A DNA stretch of 64,000 bases, from the NCBI RefSeq assembly GCF_013368755.1, contig NC_049565.1, positions 2,232,001-2,296,000 on the forward strand, read 5' to 3'. The notes under the pieces are model-generated. The model did no database searches and was not told the origin of the DNA. It saw only the letters and a program-made list of their open reading frames with translations. The first letter of the stretch is position 1. The number at the start of each line of letters is the position of its first letter. The position numbers and the translations under genes were made by a program. The DNA is from Talaromyces rugulosus (Eukaryota > Ascomycota > Eurotiomycetes > Eurotiales > Trichocomaceae). Below are positions 1 to 9,502 of the stretch, one piece after another.

Positions 1-842
1 TTGGATACTGCAAAGGATAGAGTTAAAAAAAAATCCCATTTTTCGGGCAACCATGTGTTTGAGAATCAATGCCAAACCCAGCTAGGAAATCCAAAACGCT
101 GTACTGATGCTAATGTTTGAAACCTTGAACGAGAGTGGATAGCCCTAACTGTACAAGGAGAAGAAAAAAAATTTGCTCAAACTGTGCCACAGAAACACGA
201 ATGGGCTGGGCCAACTCAGCCATAGCCAGGAGATAAAAAAGGACACAAACTGTATGGGACGAACCTAGCGCGGTGCGTAAGCATGTTAAAACTTCGAAAT
301 TGAGTACGTACTAGTACGTAGGCCCGGCCATAGCCCTAATCAAGAAGAATACTATGAGGATGGTATAGGAAGCCAATCGGTAGCGGCGGGTAAACACAGA
401 GCCGGCAGGCAAGACGCGCGTTCTCGGGCTATTCTGGGAGCCTTGCCCGGACTAGCCCCGCCCACCGCCGCCTGGTCGGGCCTAGCGCGCCAGCCCGGCC
501 CAGACTAAGCCACAGCGGCCCTCTCGCCCTCGCTCGCCCTCTCTCTCTCTCTCTCCTTCTCCTTCTGTCTCGCCTATTCATTGTCCGCTCGCCACCAGCC
601 TGCCTCTTTTGTCTTCATTATTCTTATAATCCATCGCCCTTTACGCCTTTTCCCCGAACTAACATTCGCTCACCTTCCGGATTCCTTCGTTTTACCAGCC
701 ATCGCCAATCGTTTCGACCCTTCTATCCTTGCCATTGATTGATTGATTGATTGCTTGGATTCGACAACGCTCTCTGCATCACTTTCGCTCATCTGTGCAC
801 GAGAATTGCTCTGCTCCCAACGACACGGTCAAACTGGCAGCC
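1..842. promoter_or_regulatory. 5' flank and leader of the bZIP gene
   Basis: I see no protein-coding exon here. The stretch from about 510 to 760 is strongly pyrimidine-rich, with a CT microsatellite at about 537-560, typical of strong promoters and leaders in filamentous ascomycetes. A short ATTG/GATT repeat lies at 733-752, about 90 nt before the start codon. The first 300 bases are AT-rich with no recognisable element. Confidence 0.5.
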
Positions 843-2750
843 ATGGCTGCTCTGGGGGAACTGCCGGCAACAACTGCTTCGCCGCTTCCCAATCTCAACA
901 CGTCCTACGATCCCGACTTCGACTCCTTTCTCAACCTCGATCAGACCCAGTCCGTCTTCCCTACATCCGAGTCGATGAAAACGAACCCGTCTATGATCTC
1001 TCAACCTTCCATGTCCACATCAGACGCCAGTGTCAGCGACTTTGGCCAGCCCTTTTCCGCCCCCAGCCATCAGTACGGAGATCACCAACAGCAGACAGGT
1101 CTGCCTCCCGGCGCCATTGCCCATGCCATGACATTCAACGATAATTCGATGCGCTCCTTTGGTGCCGTCCACCCCGGATTCCACATGGCAGAGGACCCAG
1201 TCGCTCGCATGAAACAGGAGGAGACGGCCATCGACTTTGGCACTGTGCCTTCGCGTAGCCATTCGGAAATGGATCTCGAGAGCGACACTCCCCACAACAT
1301 GTCCTACATGACCCCTAGCGCCCCGGCCAATGCCAGGGCCCAGCAGTTCGTGGACCCTCACGTTCTCGGCGGTAACGATTTTGCTTCGCCCATGGGCCCC
1401 CCAACAGCTGCTTCCGCACCGCAGGCCGGTCGGATGTACCCCGGTATGCACCAACAACAAGCAGCCATGGCCGCCCGTGCTGCCCAACAGCAACAAAGAC
1501 AACAAACGGAAATTATGCGCCAGCAACAGCATATGCGACAGCAAACTGCCCAACAAGTCGCTACTCCCACACCCCAGCCTGCACAAAACCGTCCGGTACG
1601 CAATGTAGATCCCATGGTCGAAGAGCGCATCTCCCGTCTTTTACAACAAATGCGCCAAAACTCCACTGGCGGGGATAGCGCCAACACCCCGTCGTCAATG
1701 CCGCATATGTCCAGACCAAAGAAGGACGAAGATGATATGGATGATGATGAACGCTTGCTTGCGAGCGAGGAAGGCAAAAAGCTTACCAGCAAGGAGAGAC
1801 GACAGTTGCGTAACAAGGTCTCTGCTCGCGCATTCCGTTCCCGCCGTAAAGAATACATCGGCCAGCTCGAGGGCGAGGTGGCTGTCAAAACTACCGAAGC
1901 CAACGAACTTCGCCTGCAGAATCGTGCGCTCCTCGAGGAAAACAACCGTCTCACCGACCTCACTCGCCTACTTCTCTCATCCCCTCATTTCTCCGACTTC
2001 CTCAACGACCTCTCCACTAACGGACTACCTGCACAACTCCAATCCTCTCAACAGACACCTAGACCGCAGCAACAACAACCACAGCACCAGCACCAGCAGC
2101 ATCAGCAACAGCAACAAATGCCAGTCTCCCAGGCCTCAGTACCTTCAAATGTCCACAACGAAACCAATTCGCGTATGCGTGGACAAGAATTTCCCACCCA
2201 GCAACAGCAAAATTTCCAAGTAGGAATGGTGATGGTGCCTGACCAACGTATGGACATGTATGCTTCTGGTTGGAACTCGGGTATCGACATGAATTACAAC
2301 CCCTCCATTTTTGCCGTCCTAGAGGTGCCAGAAGGCCCCGCCCTTGATGCTGAGATGCTATCTGGGAAATCATCTAGCCCAGTTCATGTGTCATCAGACC
2401 TGTCTTCGTCCAAGGCCGAGGTTCCTCAGCTTGATCGCCCCCCGGTTATTGAGGACGTAGTCTCTGGAGTCTCCACGGAGTCCACTTCGGACTCCACCAT
2501 CGAGATTGACGAATCTGACCCATCTCTTGCTCTCTTCATGGACGACGCCTTGGTTTCCTCATCATCGACTCCTTCTGAAGTCCGTTTTGAAGGCATTGTG
2601 TTGGAAAAGCCCTCCCACTACTTGATTGTTGTTGAAGGTGATGAATCAACCGATGCCACTGCCGCCTCAGTTCGCACATTTGAACGATTGTGTACAAGCA
2701 TGGACGCAGCGTTTGAACGTGTATCATTGCTGACAGGGCACTTGGAATAA
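843..2750 (+). CDS. bZIP transcription factor, glutamine-rich
   Basis: This is a nuclear DNA-binding regulator of 635 aa without introns. The start at 843 was chosen because it sits in an excellent context (GCAGCCATGG); the frame is open further upstream but without an ATG. The bZIP lies at about residues 312-375: a basic region with core NKVSARAFRSRR, then a leucine zipper (heptad leucines in QLEGEV, ELRLQN, LLEENNRL). Around it are long Gln-rich tracts at about residues 200-270 and 400-460, typical activation segments, and an acidic KKDEDDMDDDER patch just before the basic region. The basic-region spacing is that of a fungal bZIP family often annotated as idi-4/BACH2-like; I cannot assign target genes. 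It is transcribed in the same direction as tRNase Z downstream, 0.5 kb away. Confidence 0.9.
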   Translation: MAALGELPATTASPLPNLNTSYDPDFDSFLNLDQTQSVFPTSESMKTNPSMISQPSMSTSDASVSDFGQPFSAPSHQYGDHQQQTGLPPGAIAHAMTFNDNSMRSFGAVHPGFHMAEDPVARMKQEETAIDFGTVPSRSHSEMDLESDTPHNMSYMTPSAPANARAQQFVDPHVLGGNDFASPMGPPTAASAPQAGRMYPGMHQQQAAMAARAAQQQQRQQTEIMRQQQHMRQQTAQQVATPTPQPAQNRPVRNVDPMVEERISRLLQQMRQNSTGGDSANTPSSMPHMSRPKKDEDDMDDDERLLASEEGKKLTSKERRQLRNKVSARAFRSRRKEYIGQLEGEVAVKTTEANELRLQNRALLEENNRLTDLTRLLLSSPHFSDFLNDLSTNGLPAQLQSSQQTPRPQQQQPQHQHQQHQQQQQMPVSQASVPSNVHNETNSRMRGQEFPTQQQQNFQVGMVMVPDQRMDMYASGWNSGIDMNYNPSIFAVLEVPEGPALDAEMLSGKSSSPVHVSSDLSSSKAEVPQLDRPPVIEDVVSGVSTESTSDSTIEIDESDPSLALFMDDALVSSSSTPSEVRFEGIVLEKPSHYLIVVEGDESTDATAASVRTFERLCTSMDAAFERVSLLTGHLE

Positions 2751-3277
2751 ATCATGCACATTTTGATGATTCCTTACTTTTTAGCCTCACTCTCTCACCC
2801 TCTCTCTCGCCCCCTTTTTCCTTTCTTTGGATTGAATAGTATAGATTTTTCCGCCACACACGGCGTTTGCGGCTCGGGAGTTCTGGGCCCAGTTCGTCCC
2901 TCATTCTCTCGGGACAGGTTTCACATATCTCGGTGATTTTCAAGGTGTTTTGGTAAATAAGTTAGCGCTGGGAAAGCGGACGTAAACAATCTTTATTTGT
3001 ATTGTCTATTTGTCTATTGGGTGTTGTTCGTGTCTATACTGGTGTCGATGTATTTAGTTACTTTGTTATTCTCTAAGAACAACGCTTCCAAAGCAAGCCT
3101 GTTCGGAACTACGTCTCGTACAATCTTCTGTGATCTCTAAATAGAATTTGATTGACCTCCACTGTTAGTTCCAGGATAGGCTAGCGCACGCTCCAGGGTG
3201 GGTCCTTCCCAAGGGGGGCAAAAAAATAAAAATAAAATAATCAACCGGCAAAGCATCCATCACTACCACTCTCCATT
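2751..3277. other. Intergenic: bZIP 3' end and tRNase Z 5' flank
   Basis: No coding exon is visible. A CT-rich stretch directly follows the bZIP stop, and an A-rich AAAATAAAATAA run at about 3220-3240 lies just before the tRNase Z frame. The in-frame stop TAA at 3233-3235 closes the tRNase Z frame upstream. Confidence 0.5.
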
Positions 3278-6200
3278 TTGGCTGGTTTGACATGCTTGCC
3301 CGCCTGTATTAGATTTTCGCTTTCGATCCCCCGTGGTTATTCGGGTTCTGTCAAGTTGGCGCTCTTGCAAGGACCTGGAAGGTTTGCCTTCCACGGAACA
3401 CCTCTCCGAATACCGCGTGCTTCGGCTTCAGCTTCAGCAGTCAGAGTTGGCTCTCTCCAGCATCGACTTCGTCTGAGTGTTCGCACTTTTTCATCTGGAT
3501 CAAACGGCCGTCACGGTCCCTTGTCATCCCCTGCCTCGAACCGCGAATCAGCACCTCCCTTGGACGAGTTCGTCCAGGTCTTGGGAAAAGGCCATCTCTT
3601 ACCAGCACCGAGGAGCTCGACCGAACCGTTTCTCAAATATTACATTGTTAGAGGCAGGAATAATCGCATTGGTACCACCGAAAGTATCTATAGACGCCCG
3701 TCTACCTTCGATCCCAAGCCAATGAAATACTGGTACCAGGCGCTCAGCGCCCCGACCGCTGACACCCCGGGATCGACGTTCATTCTTTGCTATCCGAACC
3801 GAAAATATGTATTTGGCCATGCATCTGAAGGCCTGCAGCGAACATTCACCGAACGCTCCCAGTCGTTTACGAACCTGACGGAATTCTTTATTACCGGAAA
3901 GACGGGCTGGGATAATATCGGCGGCTTATTGGGCATGCTCTTGACGATTGCAGATGCGCGTGCCAACTCGGCCACATCGTTAGCCCTTGACAGAGAGGAA
4001 AAGCGAGTCCGCCAACAGCAACACGCAAATGCGGCACCTCCAAATAAATCTGGGTCAGAAGAAGTCTCCGAGGACCGATCTGAAACTGTGACCATTCACG
4101 GCGGCAAGAACATCACCCATACATTTGGAACTGCGCGCAGGTTTATTTTTAGAAAAAAAACACCTATTCGGGTGAAAGAGTATGAGTCCGATTTTCTTGT
4201 GAGCGACGAAAATAAAGCAGATCCTTTCGAAAAGCCCACCTGGTCGGATGAAAATATCAACGTGTGGGCAATCCCTTTGCAATCTGTTCTTGATTATTCC
4301 AAGTCATTCAAGTCAACCGCCTTTCCTAGATTTGGTTCCAAGAGTCCGCTCAAGCGAAGTCTGGATGACTTCGAGGAAGTGCAATCCACAACACTGGATC
4401 CCGCAGTCAAAGATAGGATGTTACGAGATGCTATTGTAAAAGACATGTTCGAAAGCAAATGGAGGATTGATACGCTACATGAAATAAAGTTGGCCGATAT
4501 TAAAAAGCACCCCGGCGCCATTTTCGTTCGCAACCCCGTCACCAAGGACATTGAAAAATACGATGGACCTCTTCCAGGAGGTTCTGAGCCTATTCCTGAC
4601 ATAAATGTCCTTGTTCGGAAGCCCTGGCCTGGTGCGCTCATCGAAAGACTTCCGCATACAACCCCGGCGGTAGAATCTTTGTGCTATGTCGTTCGGGGCC
4701 ATGACCAAAGGGGAAAGTTTGATCGCGAGAAGGCGATCGCGCTGGGCGTACCCACGGGCCCTGCTTTTGCAGCACTCGCCAAAGGCGAAAATTACACTAA
4801 CGAGGAAGGCAAAGTGATCACCCCGGACATGGTTCTTGGACCATCTCGTCCTGGACGAGGCGTTGCCTTTGTTGAGATACCATCCTCAGACTTTATTGAA
4901 AATTTCATATCGCGTGCTGAGTGGAATTCCCCGGCCGTGACTTCTAGCCTGAGCGTCTTTGTTTGGATCTTAGGTCCTAACATTGGAGAAGACCAGCGCA
5001 TTCGCAATTTCATTAGCAACATGAGTCATTGCAAGCATGTTATGTCAAGCACCGATTATTGCCCCAACCAGATCGCCATGCAAACTGCGGCCAAGTCCGC
5101 CCTTCGCTTGGCGAGCATCAACAAAGATAATTTCATTGTCCCCTATCACGACAATATCACCCTTCCTCAACCGGGAACGAGTCCCGAGGGTTCAAGCATC
5201 CGATCTAAAAACCCACCGTGGATTCCTTCACAGCCTGGCCTGGTCCTGGATATAGAACCAGACTTTAAAATCAACAGATCCGAGGTAGTAACCACTTTCA
5301 ACCCACTTCACCACATCAGCAGGATGCCAAGGGCAGTCCAGCAGCGCCTGGAGAAAATCCAAAAGCAACTTCAGAAGCCATATTTTATCGACAAAATTAT
5401 GGATATGCGCTATAGCATTTCGGATGTGGCAGGAGAAACTGAAGTCTTCACGTTGGGCACTGGCTCCTCTTCTCCCTCCAAGTACCGCAATGTCTCCGCT
5501 ACTTTGCTTCATGTTCCCGAAAAGGGATACTATTTGCTTGATGCTGGCGAGAACACGCTAGGACAGTTGAAAAGGATGTTTAACCCTGAGCAACTGCACC
5601 ATGTGATGAAAAACCTTCGCATGATATGGATCAGTCATTTGCATGCAGACCACCATCTCGGCACTGCCAGTGTCATTAAAGAGTGGTACAAGGTGAACCG
5701 CACCGTTGATTCATCGATTGGTAGTAGTGTAATGAAAGGCGAAATAACCCTGACAGAAATGTTGCAGAAAAAGAGACTCTGCGTGCTCGGCGAAGTTTCA
5801 TTCATCCAATGGCTGGAGGAGTACGCTGGAGTGGAAGATTATGGGTTCGGTGCAATTTTGCCCCTCTCAGTTCACCCAAAAGAAAAGCTGATGACGGGGT
5901 TTTCTTATCGACACTGTCGTGCGGATGGATCGTACCCTGAAGATGGTCCTGCTAGTACAAACCTATCTTTTGAGGGCGAGGGTTCTTCCGAATATTCCAA
6001 GCTTTTACAGGAGGCTACAGGCCTTGCCAAACTCAGTGCGGTCTGGGTGAACCACTGCAAGGGCTCTATGGCGGTTTCCTTTACGTGGGATCACAAACTC
6101 AAGGTATCATATTCTGGGGACTGCCGACCGTCGTCGGAGTTTGCCCAAATTGGACAAGGTTCCACGTTGCTCATACACGAAGCTACGTTCCAGGACGACA

Positions 6201-6862
6201 TGGCAGGCTCTGCCATTGCAAAGAAGCACTCTACCACCTCTGAGGCCATCCGTGTTGGCCGACGGATGAATGCACGCATGACACTTTTGACGCACTTTAG
6301 TCAAAGATATGCCAAAATCTCCAAAGCCGGGTCGGAATCCAACAACTCATTCCAAAAGCCTGAAAGAACATTCGCAGTCCCGAGACATCTTGATGTCGCG
6401 GACAGCGAAGATTTGCCAATCGATGAGCCAGCAATGGGCGGACCTGGTGATTTATCTACAGCCGATGATTACGAAATGCCAGTATGCATAGCATATGATT
6501 ACATGAAGGTCAAAATTCGCGACATACCTATTGCACAAATGTTTTCGCCAGCCTTTGAGAAACTGGTACAGCGTATTGACCAGGCTGCGGTTGAAGACGA
6601 GGAGAAGAAAAAGGCAGCCGATGAACTGAGCAGGCAGCTTAACAAGGAGAAAAAGAAGGCCAGTGAATCGAGAAAGAAGGCGTTTGCCAGGAAATCCAAG
6701 GAAAAGGCAGACAAGGAAAAGACTCCATCGCCCGAGCCTACTAAGCCTGCTGAGTCTGTCGAGACCACTGAGGCCAGAAAGCCATCTGCTTGGAGTGCCA
6801 GCGAGTCGGAGAGCGGCTGGTCTGCGAGCGAGAGCGAGAACGAAGACGTTGCCAGCAAATAG
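3278..6862 (+). CDS. TRZ1: Long-form tRNase Z (tRNA 3'-end endonuclease)
   Basis: This metallo-beta-lactamase nuclease removes 3' trailers from pre-tRNAs (ELAC2/Trz1 family). The open frame gives 1194 aa. The first in-frame ATG is 3722 and gives a 1046-aa protein beginning MKYWYQALSAPTADTPG, where fungal homologues usually start. The frame continues 148 codons upstream without an ATG, to a TTG at 3278 in strong context (A at -3, G at +4). The extra segment is Arg/Ser-rich and has no acidic residue in about its first 85 positions, like a mitochondrial presequence. The N-terminal half is the degenerate beta-lactamase domain; the C-terminal half has the PSKYRN substrate loop (about residue 730), the metal-binding HLHADHH motif (about 786) and a later metal-ligand region with SYSGDCRPS. 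A charged Lys/Glu coiled-coil-like tail ends the protein. It converges on the DsbA-like gene. Identity is firm; the start is the open question. Confidence 0.93.
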   Translation: MAGLTCLPACIRFSLSIPRGYSGSVKLALLQGPGRFAFHGTPLRIPRASASASAVRVGSLQHRLRLSVRTFSSGSNGRHGPLSSPASNRESAPPLDEFVQVLGKGHLLPAPRSSTEPFLKYYIVRGRNNRIGTTESIYRRPSTFDPKPMKYWYQALSAPTADTPGSTFILCYPNRKYVFGHASEGLQRTFTERSQSFTNLTEFFITGKTGWDNIGGLLGMLLTIADARANSATSLALDREEKRVRQQQHANAAPPNKSGSEEVSEDRSETVTIHGGKNITHTFGTARRFIFRKKTPIRVKEYESDFLVSDENKADPFEKPTWSDENINVWAIPLQSVLDYSKSFKSTAFPRFGSKSPLKRSLDDFEEVQSTTLDPAVKDRMLRDAIVKDMFESKWRIDTLHEIKLADIKKHPGAIFVRNPVTKDIEKYDGPLPGGSEPIPDINVLVRKPWPGALIERLPHTTPAVESLCYVVRGHDQRGKFDREKAIALGVPTGPAFAALAKGENYTNEEGKVITPDMVLGPSRPGRGVAFVEIPSSDFIENFISRAEWNSPAVTSSLSVFVWILGPNIGEDQRIRNFISNMSHCKHVMSSTDYCPNQIAMQTAAKSALRLASINKDNFIVPYHDNITLPQPGTSPEGSSIRSKNPPWIPSQPGLVLDIEPDFKINRSEVVTTFNPLHHISRMPRAVQQRLEKIQKQLQKPYFIDKIMDMRYSISDVAGETEVFTLGTGSSSPSKYRNVSATLLHVPEKGYYLLDAGENTLGQLKRMFNPEQLHHVMKNLRMIWISHLHADHHLGTASVIKEWYKVNRTVDSSIGSSVMKGEITLTEMLQKKRLCVLGEVSFIQWLEEYAGVEDYGFGAILPLSVHPKEKLMTGFSYRHCRADGSYPEDGPASTNLSFEGEGSSEYSKLLQEATGLAKLSAVWVNHCKGSMAVSFTWDHKLKVSYSGDCRPSSEFAQIGQGSTLLIHEATFQDDMAGSAIAKKHSTTSEAIRVGRRMNARMTLLTHFSQRYAKISKAGSESNNSFQKPERTFAVPRHLDVADSEDLPIDEPAMGGPGDLSTADDYEMPVCIAYDYMKVKIRDIPIAQMFSPAFEKLVQRIDQAAVEDEEKKKAADELSRQLNKEKKKASESRKKAFARKSKEKADKEKTPSPEPTKPAESVETTEARKPSAWSASESESGWSASESENEDVASK

Positions 6863-7089
6863 GTGCATTCGTGAGGCGTTTGGTTTTTCTTCTTTTCTAA
6901 TCATCTTTATAACTCCCCCCTGTATATTATCATTCTCAATGTTCTATTCTTGGGTTGCCCTTGGTATTTAGCGTAAGTTGCTCTACCACCACATGTATTT
7001 TAGCAATGTACAAAATTCGCATTAGGTTCAAAAGAGCCACATGTTTAATACGTGGAGGATATAAATTAAAAATCTAATTCAAATGTACC

Positions 7090-7879
7090 TCACGCCTCTG
7101 CCTGCCCTTCCTCTTCTCTGATTTTCCCAAATATCTCAACAAACTCCATCAAGTCCTGGGCACCATCAACACGATGCACATCCTGGACAATGAACAGGGG
7201 CACTCCTGTATTCGTGGCTTCTTTATTTTGACGAGCTTCTCTATCCACCTCGCTCTCTTGTAAAACTTCCGGAGAAGAAAAAGAATCCAGAAATTCGTCT
7301 ACCTGGGCAGCATCCATCCCCGCCTCGACGGCAATCTCGCGCAGCACTGTTCTCGATGAGATATCCTGCTCGAGCTCATGATACGCCTCAAACAATCTGG
7401 TGACGAGTGCATCACGCACCTCGACAGAATTTCCTGTCTGCGTCGCCTGGCAGAGATTAATCAAATGATGCGCTGCCCGCGTACTGCCTATTTTACCGCC
7501 GGGTTTGAAAATAATGCCCACGGAGCGTCCGATGCGATCCATGCGCTGTTTCAGTGCCTCCAGTCGCTCGGGGCTCATATGTGCCAGTTTGACTTTGGCG
7601 ACTTCGCTCTTGTCAACACTGCTACTGGAACCGTCGCTGACGAGACTGGTATTGTGCTGGTGGTGGTAGTCGAGGTAATAAGGCCGCCAGGTGATTTTGA
7701 AAATGTCATTTTTGCCGCCTGGATAGGTTTTTTGGTAGAGAGAGATGGCCTTTTCGAGGGTCTTTTTGCCAATGTAGCACCACTGAGAAAGACGTTTAGG
7801 ACTGCAAAGAAAGGAGAGATAGGGAAATGCTTACAGCGCAGACTATGTCGGAGATTATATCAATGTGGATGACAGTCAT
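7090..7879 (-). CDS. DsbA-family thioredoxin-fold oxidoreductase
   Basis: The exons are 7835-7879 and 7090-7782, with a 52-nt intron (GTAAGC...CTCAG) between them, giving 245 aa. The intron splits the redox motif: exon 1 ends ...SDIVCA and exon 2 begins WCYIGKK, giving CAWC followed by YIGK, the DSBA/FrnE-like signature (PF01323) near residue 14. The conserved C-terminal half has GGKIGSTRAAHHLI and a GVPLFIVQD segment containing the cis-Pro. A low-complexity insert (HHQHNTSLVSDGSSSS) lies at about residues 50-66. No signal peptide is visible, so it is likely cytosolic or peroxisomal. Fungal relatives are annotated as thioredoxin-like or 2-hydroxychromene-2-carboxylate isomerase-like; the substrate is unknown. 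Confidence 0.85.
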
Positions 7880-8354
7880 GTTGTTTATTTTCCTTTTTCT
7901 TTTTCAGGGCTAAGAATTGGAAGATGTTTTTATTGGCATGAAATATGGCAGAGAAGATCTTTATACTCAAGCTGAACTGTTATGCAGCTGCCTGCAGAAG
8001 GCAGAGGATGGAGGAGTAGTATCGGGTATCGATTGTAACGTGTATTAAACCGTTACATAATATGGTGCAGATCTTGTAATTTACTGGAAATGAGAATACA
8101 AGAATGTTCCTCTGAGGTCCACCACTGAAGTTGACCTGGTTGTAATAATATAACATGTAAAAATAAGATATAGAAAATAGAGATAAACTGTCTATATTAT
8201 TGCGTGGAATACTTTTCGTATTGTAAATCATACAGAGTACCCACACCAACGAATCAGAGCAGCCGAGACATGGCATAAGTGGGGCTAGTTTACCTGGTGG
8301 ATCGATCGTCGTCCAGAAGATGAACTGAAACTACATCTAGATAATCAATCAGCC
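7880..8354. promoter_or_regulatory. Divergent intergenic region, DsbA-like gene / SDR
   Basis: This 475-bp AT-rich spacer lies between two divergently transcribed genes, so it must hold both promoters. I recognise no specific operator. Confidence 0.4.
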
Positions 8355-9302
8355 ATGCAACTGCAAACGTTCTTTGCGTCTGTCGGGGTCGCAGTCTCTG
8401 GACTCGCCCTAACACGACTGCTACAAGAAGCATTCATATTCGTCCGGCCGTCATCCCTACCACGCTACCTGTCGCGCGACGAGAACTCAGAATCGTGGGC
8501 ATTCGTGAGCGGCGCGAGCGATGGCATCGGCCTTGGGTTTGCGCATGAGCTCTGCAAACGCGGATTCAATGTCTTTCTCCATGGGCGCAATCGCGAGAAA
8601 CTAAGTCGCGTACAAGACGAGCTCCAAACGCTCTACCCGACACGAAAGACCGAAATCGTCGTGTACGATGCTTCGCAGATCACTGAGGATATCGACGACG
8701 CGATCCTAGGTGCCGTCGCTGAGGCGCGATTGACGGTGCTTGTGAACAATGTCGGTGGCATGGCCATGATCAAACCGTCGCCGTATGTCAAGCTGCACGA
8801 TTTCTCGTTTAGCGATATGCAGACTGTGCTCGACGTCAATGCCAATTTCACGGCTCATCTGACGCGCATCCTGCTTCCACGGCTCATGAGATCGCAGCCA
8901 GCCCTGGTTATGAATATCTCGTCCATCGCTAAGCTCGGTTTTCCGTGGTTGGTGCCATATTCCGCCACCAAGGCCTTTGTACTCGCGTTAGGTGATGCGC
9001 TCAGTGCGGAGATGCGCGCTGACCAGCACGACGTCGACGTGCTCGGAGTCATTGTGGGCAGCGTGTCGACGGCCGGGCTTCAGGTCAATGAGAGTTTCTT
9101 TGTGCCCAGTGCCCAGGCCATGGCCAGCGCTTCTCTGGATCGCGTTGGCTGTGGCAGGCTTTCTGTCTGGGGGTACTGGTCGCATCGTCTCCGGGGCCTG
9201 GTGCTTGATGTCATGTCGCAGAAGACCATCCAGAGGGGGGCGGCAAAGGAACTTCGCAAGCTGCGGCAGGATGTTCTCGACCAGGCACAAAAGAGTAAAT
9301 AA
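8355..9302 (+). CDS. Membrane-associated SDR (17-beta-HSD/3-ketoacyl-CoA reductase-like)
   Basis: A single-exon gene of 315 aa starting at ATG 8355 (context AGCCATGC). It is an NAD(P)-dependent short-chain dehydrogenase: cofactor loop SGASDGIG at about 52-59, NNVGG near 131, catalytic Ser in MNISS and Tyr/Lys in YSATK. The N-terminal hydrophobic segment (about residues 5-25) and the SDGIG-type glycine motif resemble the steroid dehydrogenase/3-ketoacyl-CoA reductase branch (HSD17B12, yeast Ifa38), which acts at the ER. It lacks an obvious C-terminal KKxx retrieval signal. The best reading is a paralogue of the fatty-acid elongation reductase or a sterol/lipid ketoreductase; the substrate is not shown by the sequence. 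Confidence 0.82.
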   Translation: MQLQTFFASVGVAVSGLALTRLLQEAFIFVRPSSLPRYLSRDENSESWAFVSGASDGIGLGFAHELCKRGFNVFLHGRNREKLSRVQDELQTLYPTRKTEIVVYDASQITEDIDDAILGAVAEARLTVLVNNVGGMAMIKPSPYVKLHDFSFSDMQTVLDVNANFTAHLTRILLPRLMRSQPALVMNISSIAKLGFPWLVPYSATKAFVLALGDALSAEMRADQHDVDVLGVIVGSVSTAGLQVNESFFVPSAQAMASASLDRVGCGRLSVWGYWSHRLRGLVLDVMSQKTIQRGAAKELRKLRQDVLDQAQKSK

Positions 9303-9502
9303 CTTTAATGTAATAATATTAATGCATCATCATCAAAGAAAAATATCTCCAAAAAAGATCTTTGCTCACCGCCTCCCGCAAACGTCACCGGGCGGGCCTT
9401 CCCCCGCGTGTGACAGCGAGTCATCTCCGCACATTTCCCCCAACTCCAGGAAACCTTTTCCTCTTCTTCCTGCATTGCATAACGAGCGATACCAGATGCA
9501 CA

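Noticed and set aside
1020..1963. Long minus-strand frames opposite the bZIP gene
   Set aside because: They are antisense shadows of the Gln-rich coding strand (Leu/Cys-rich translations).
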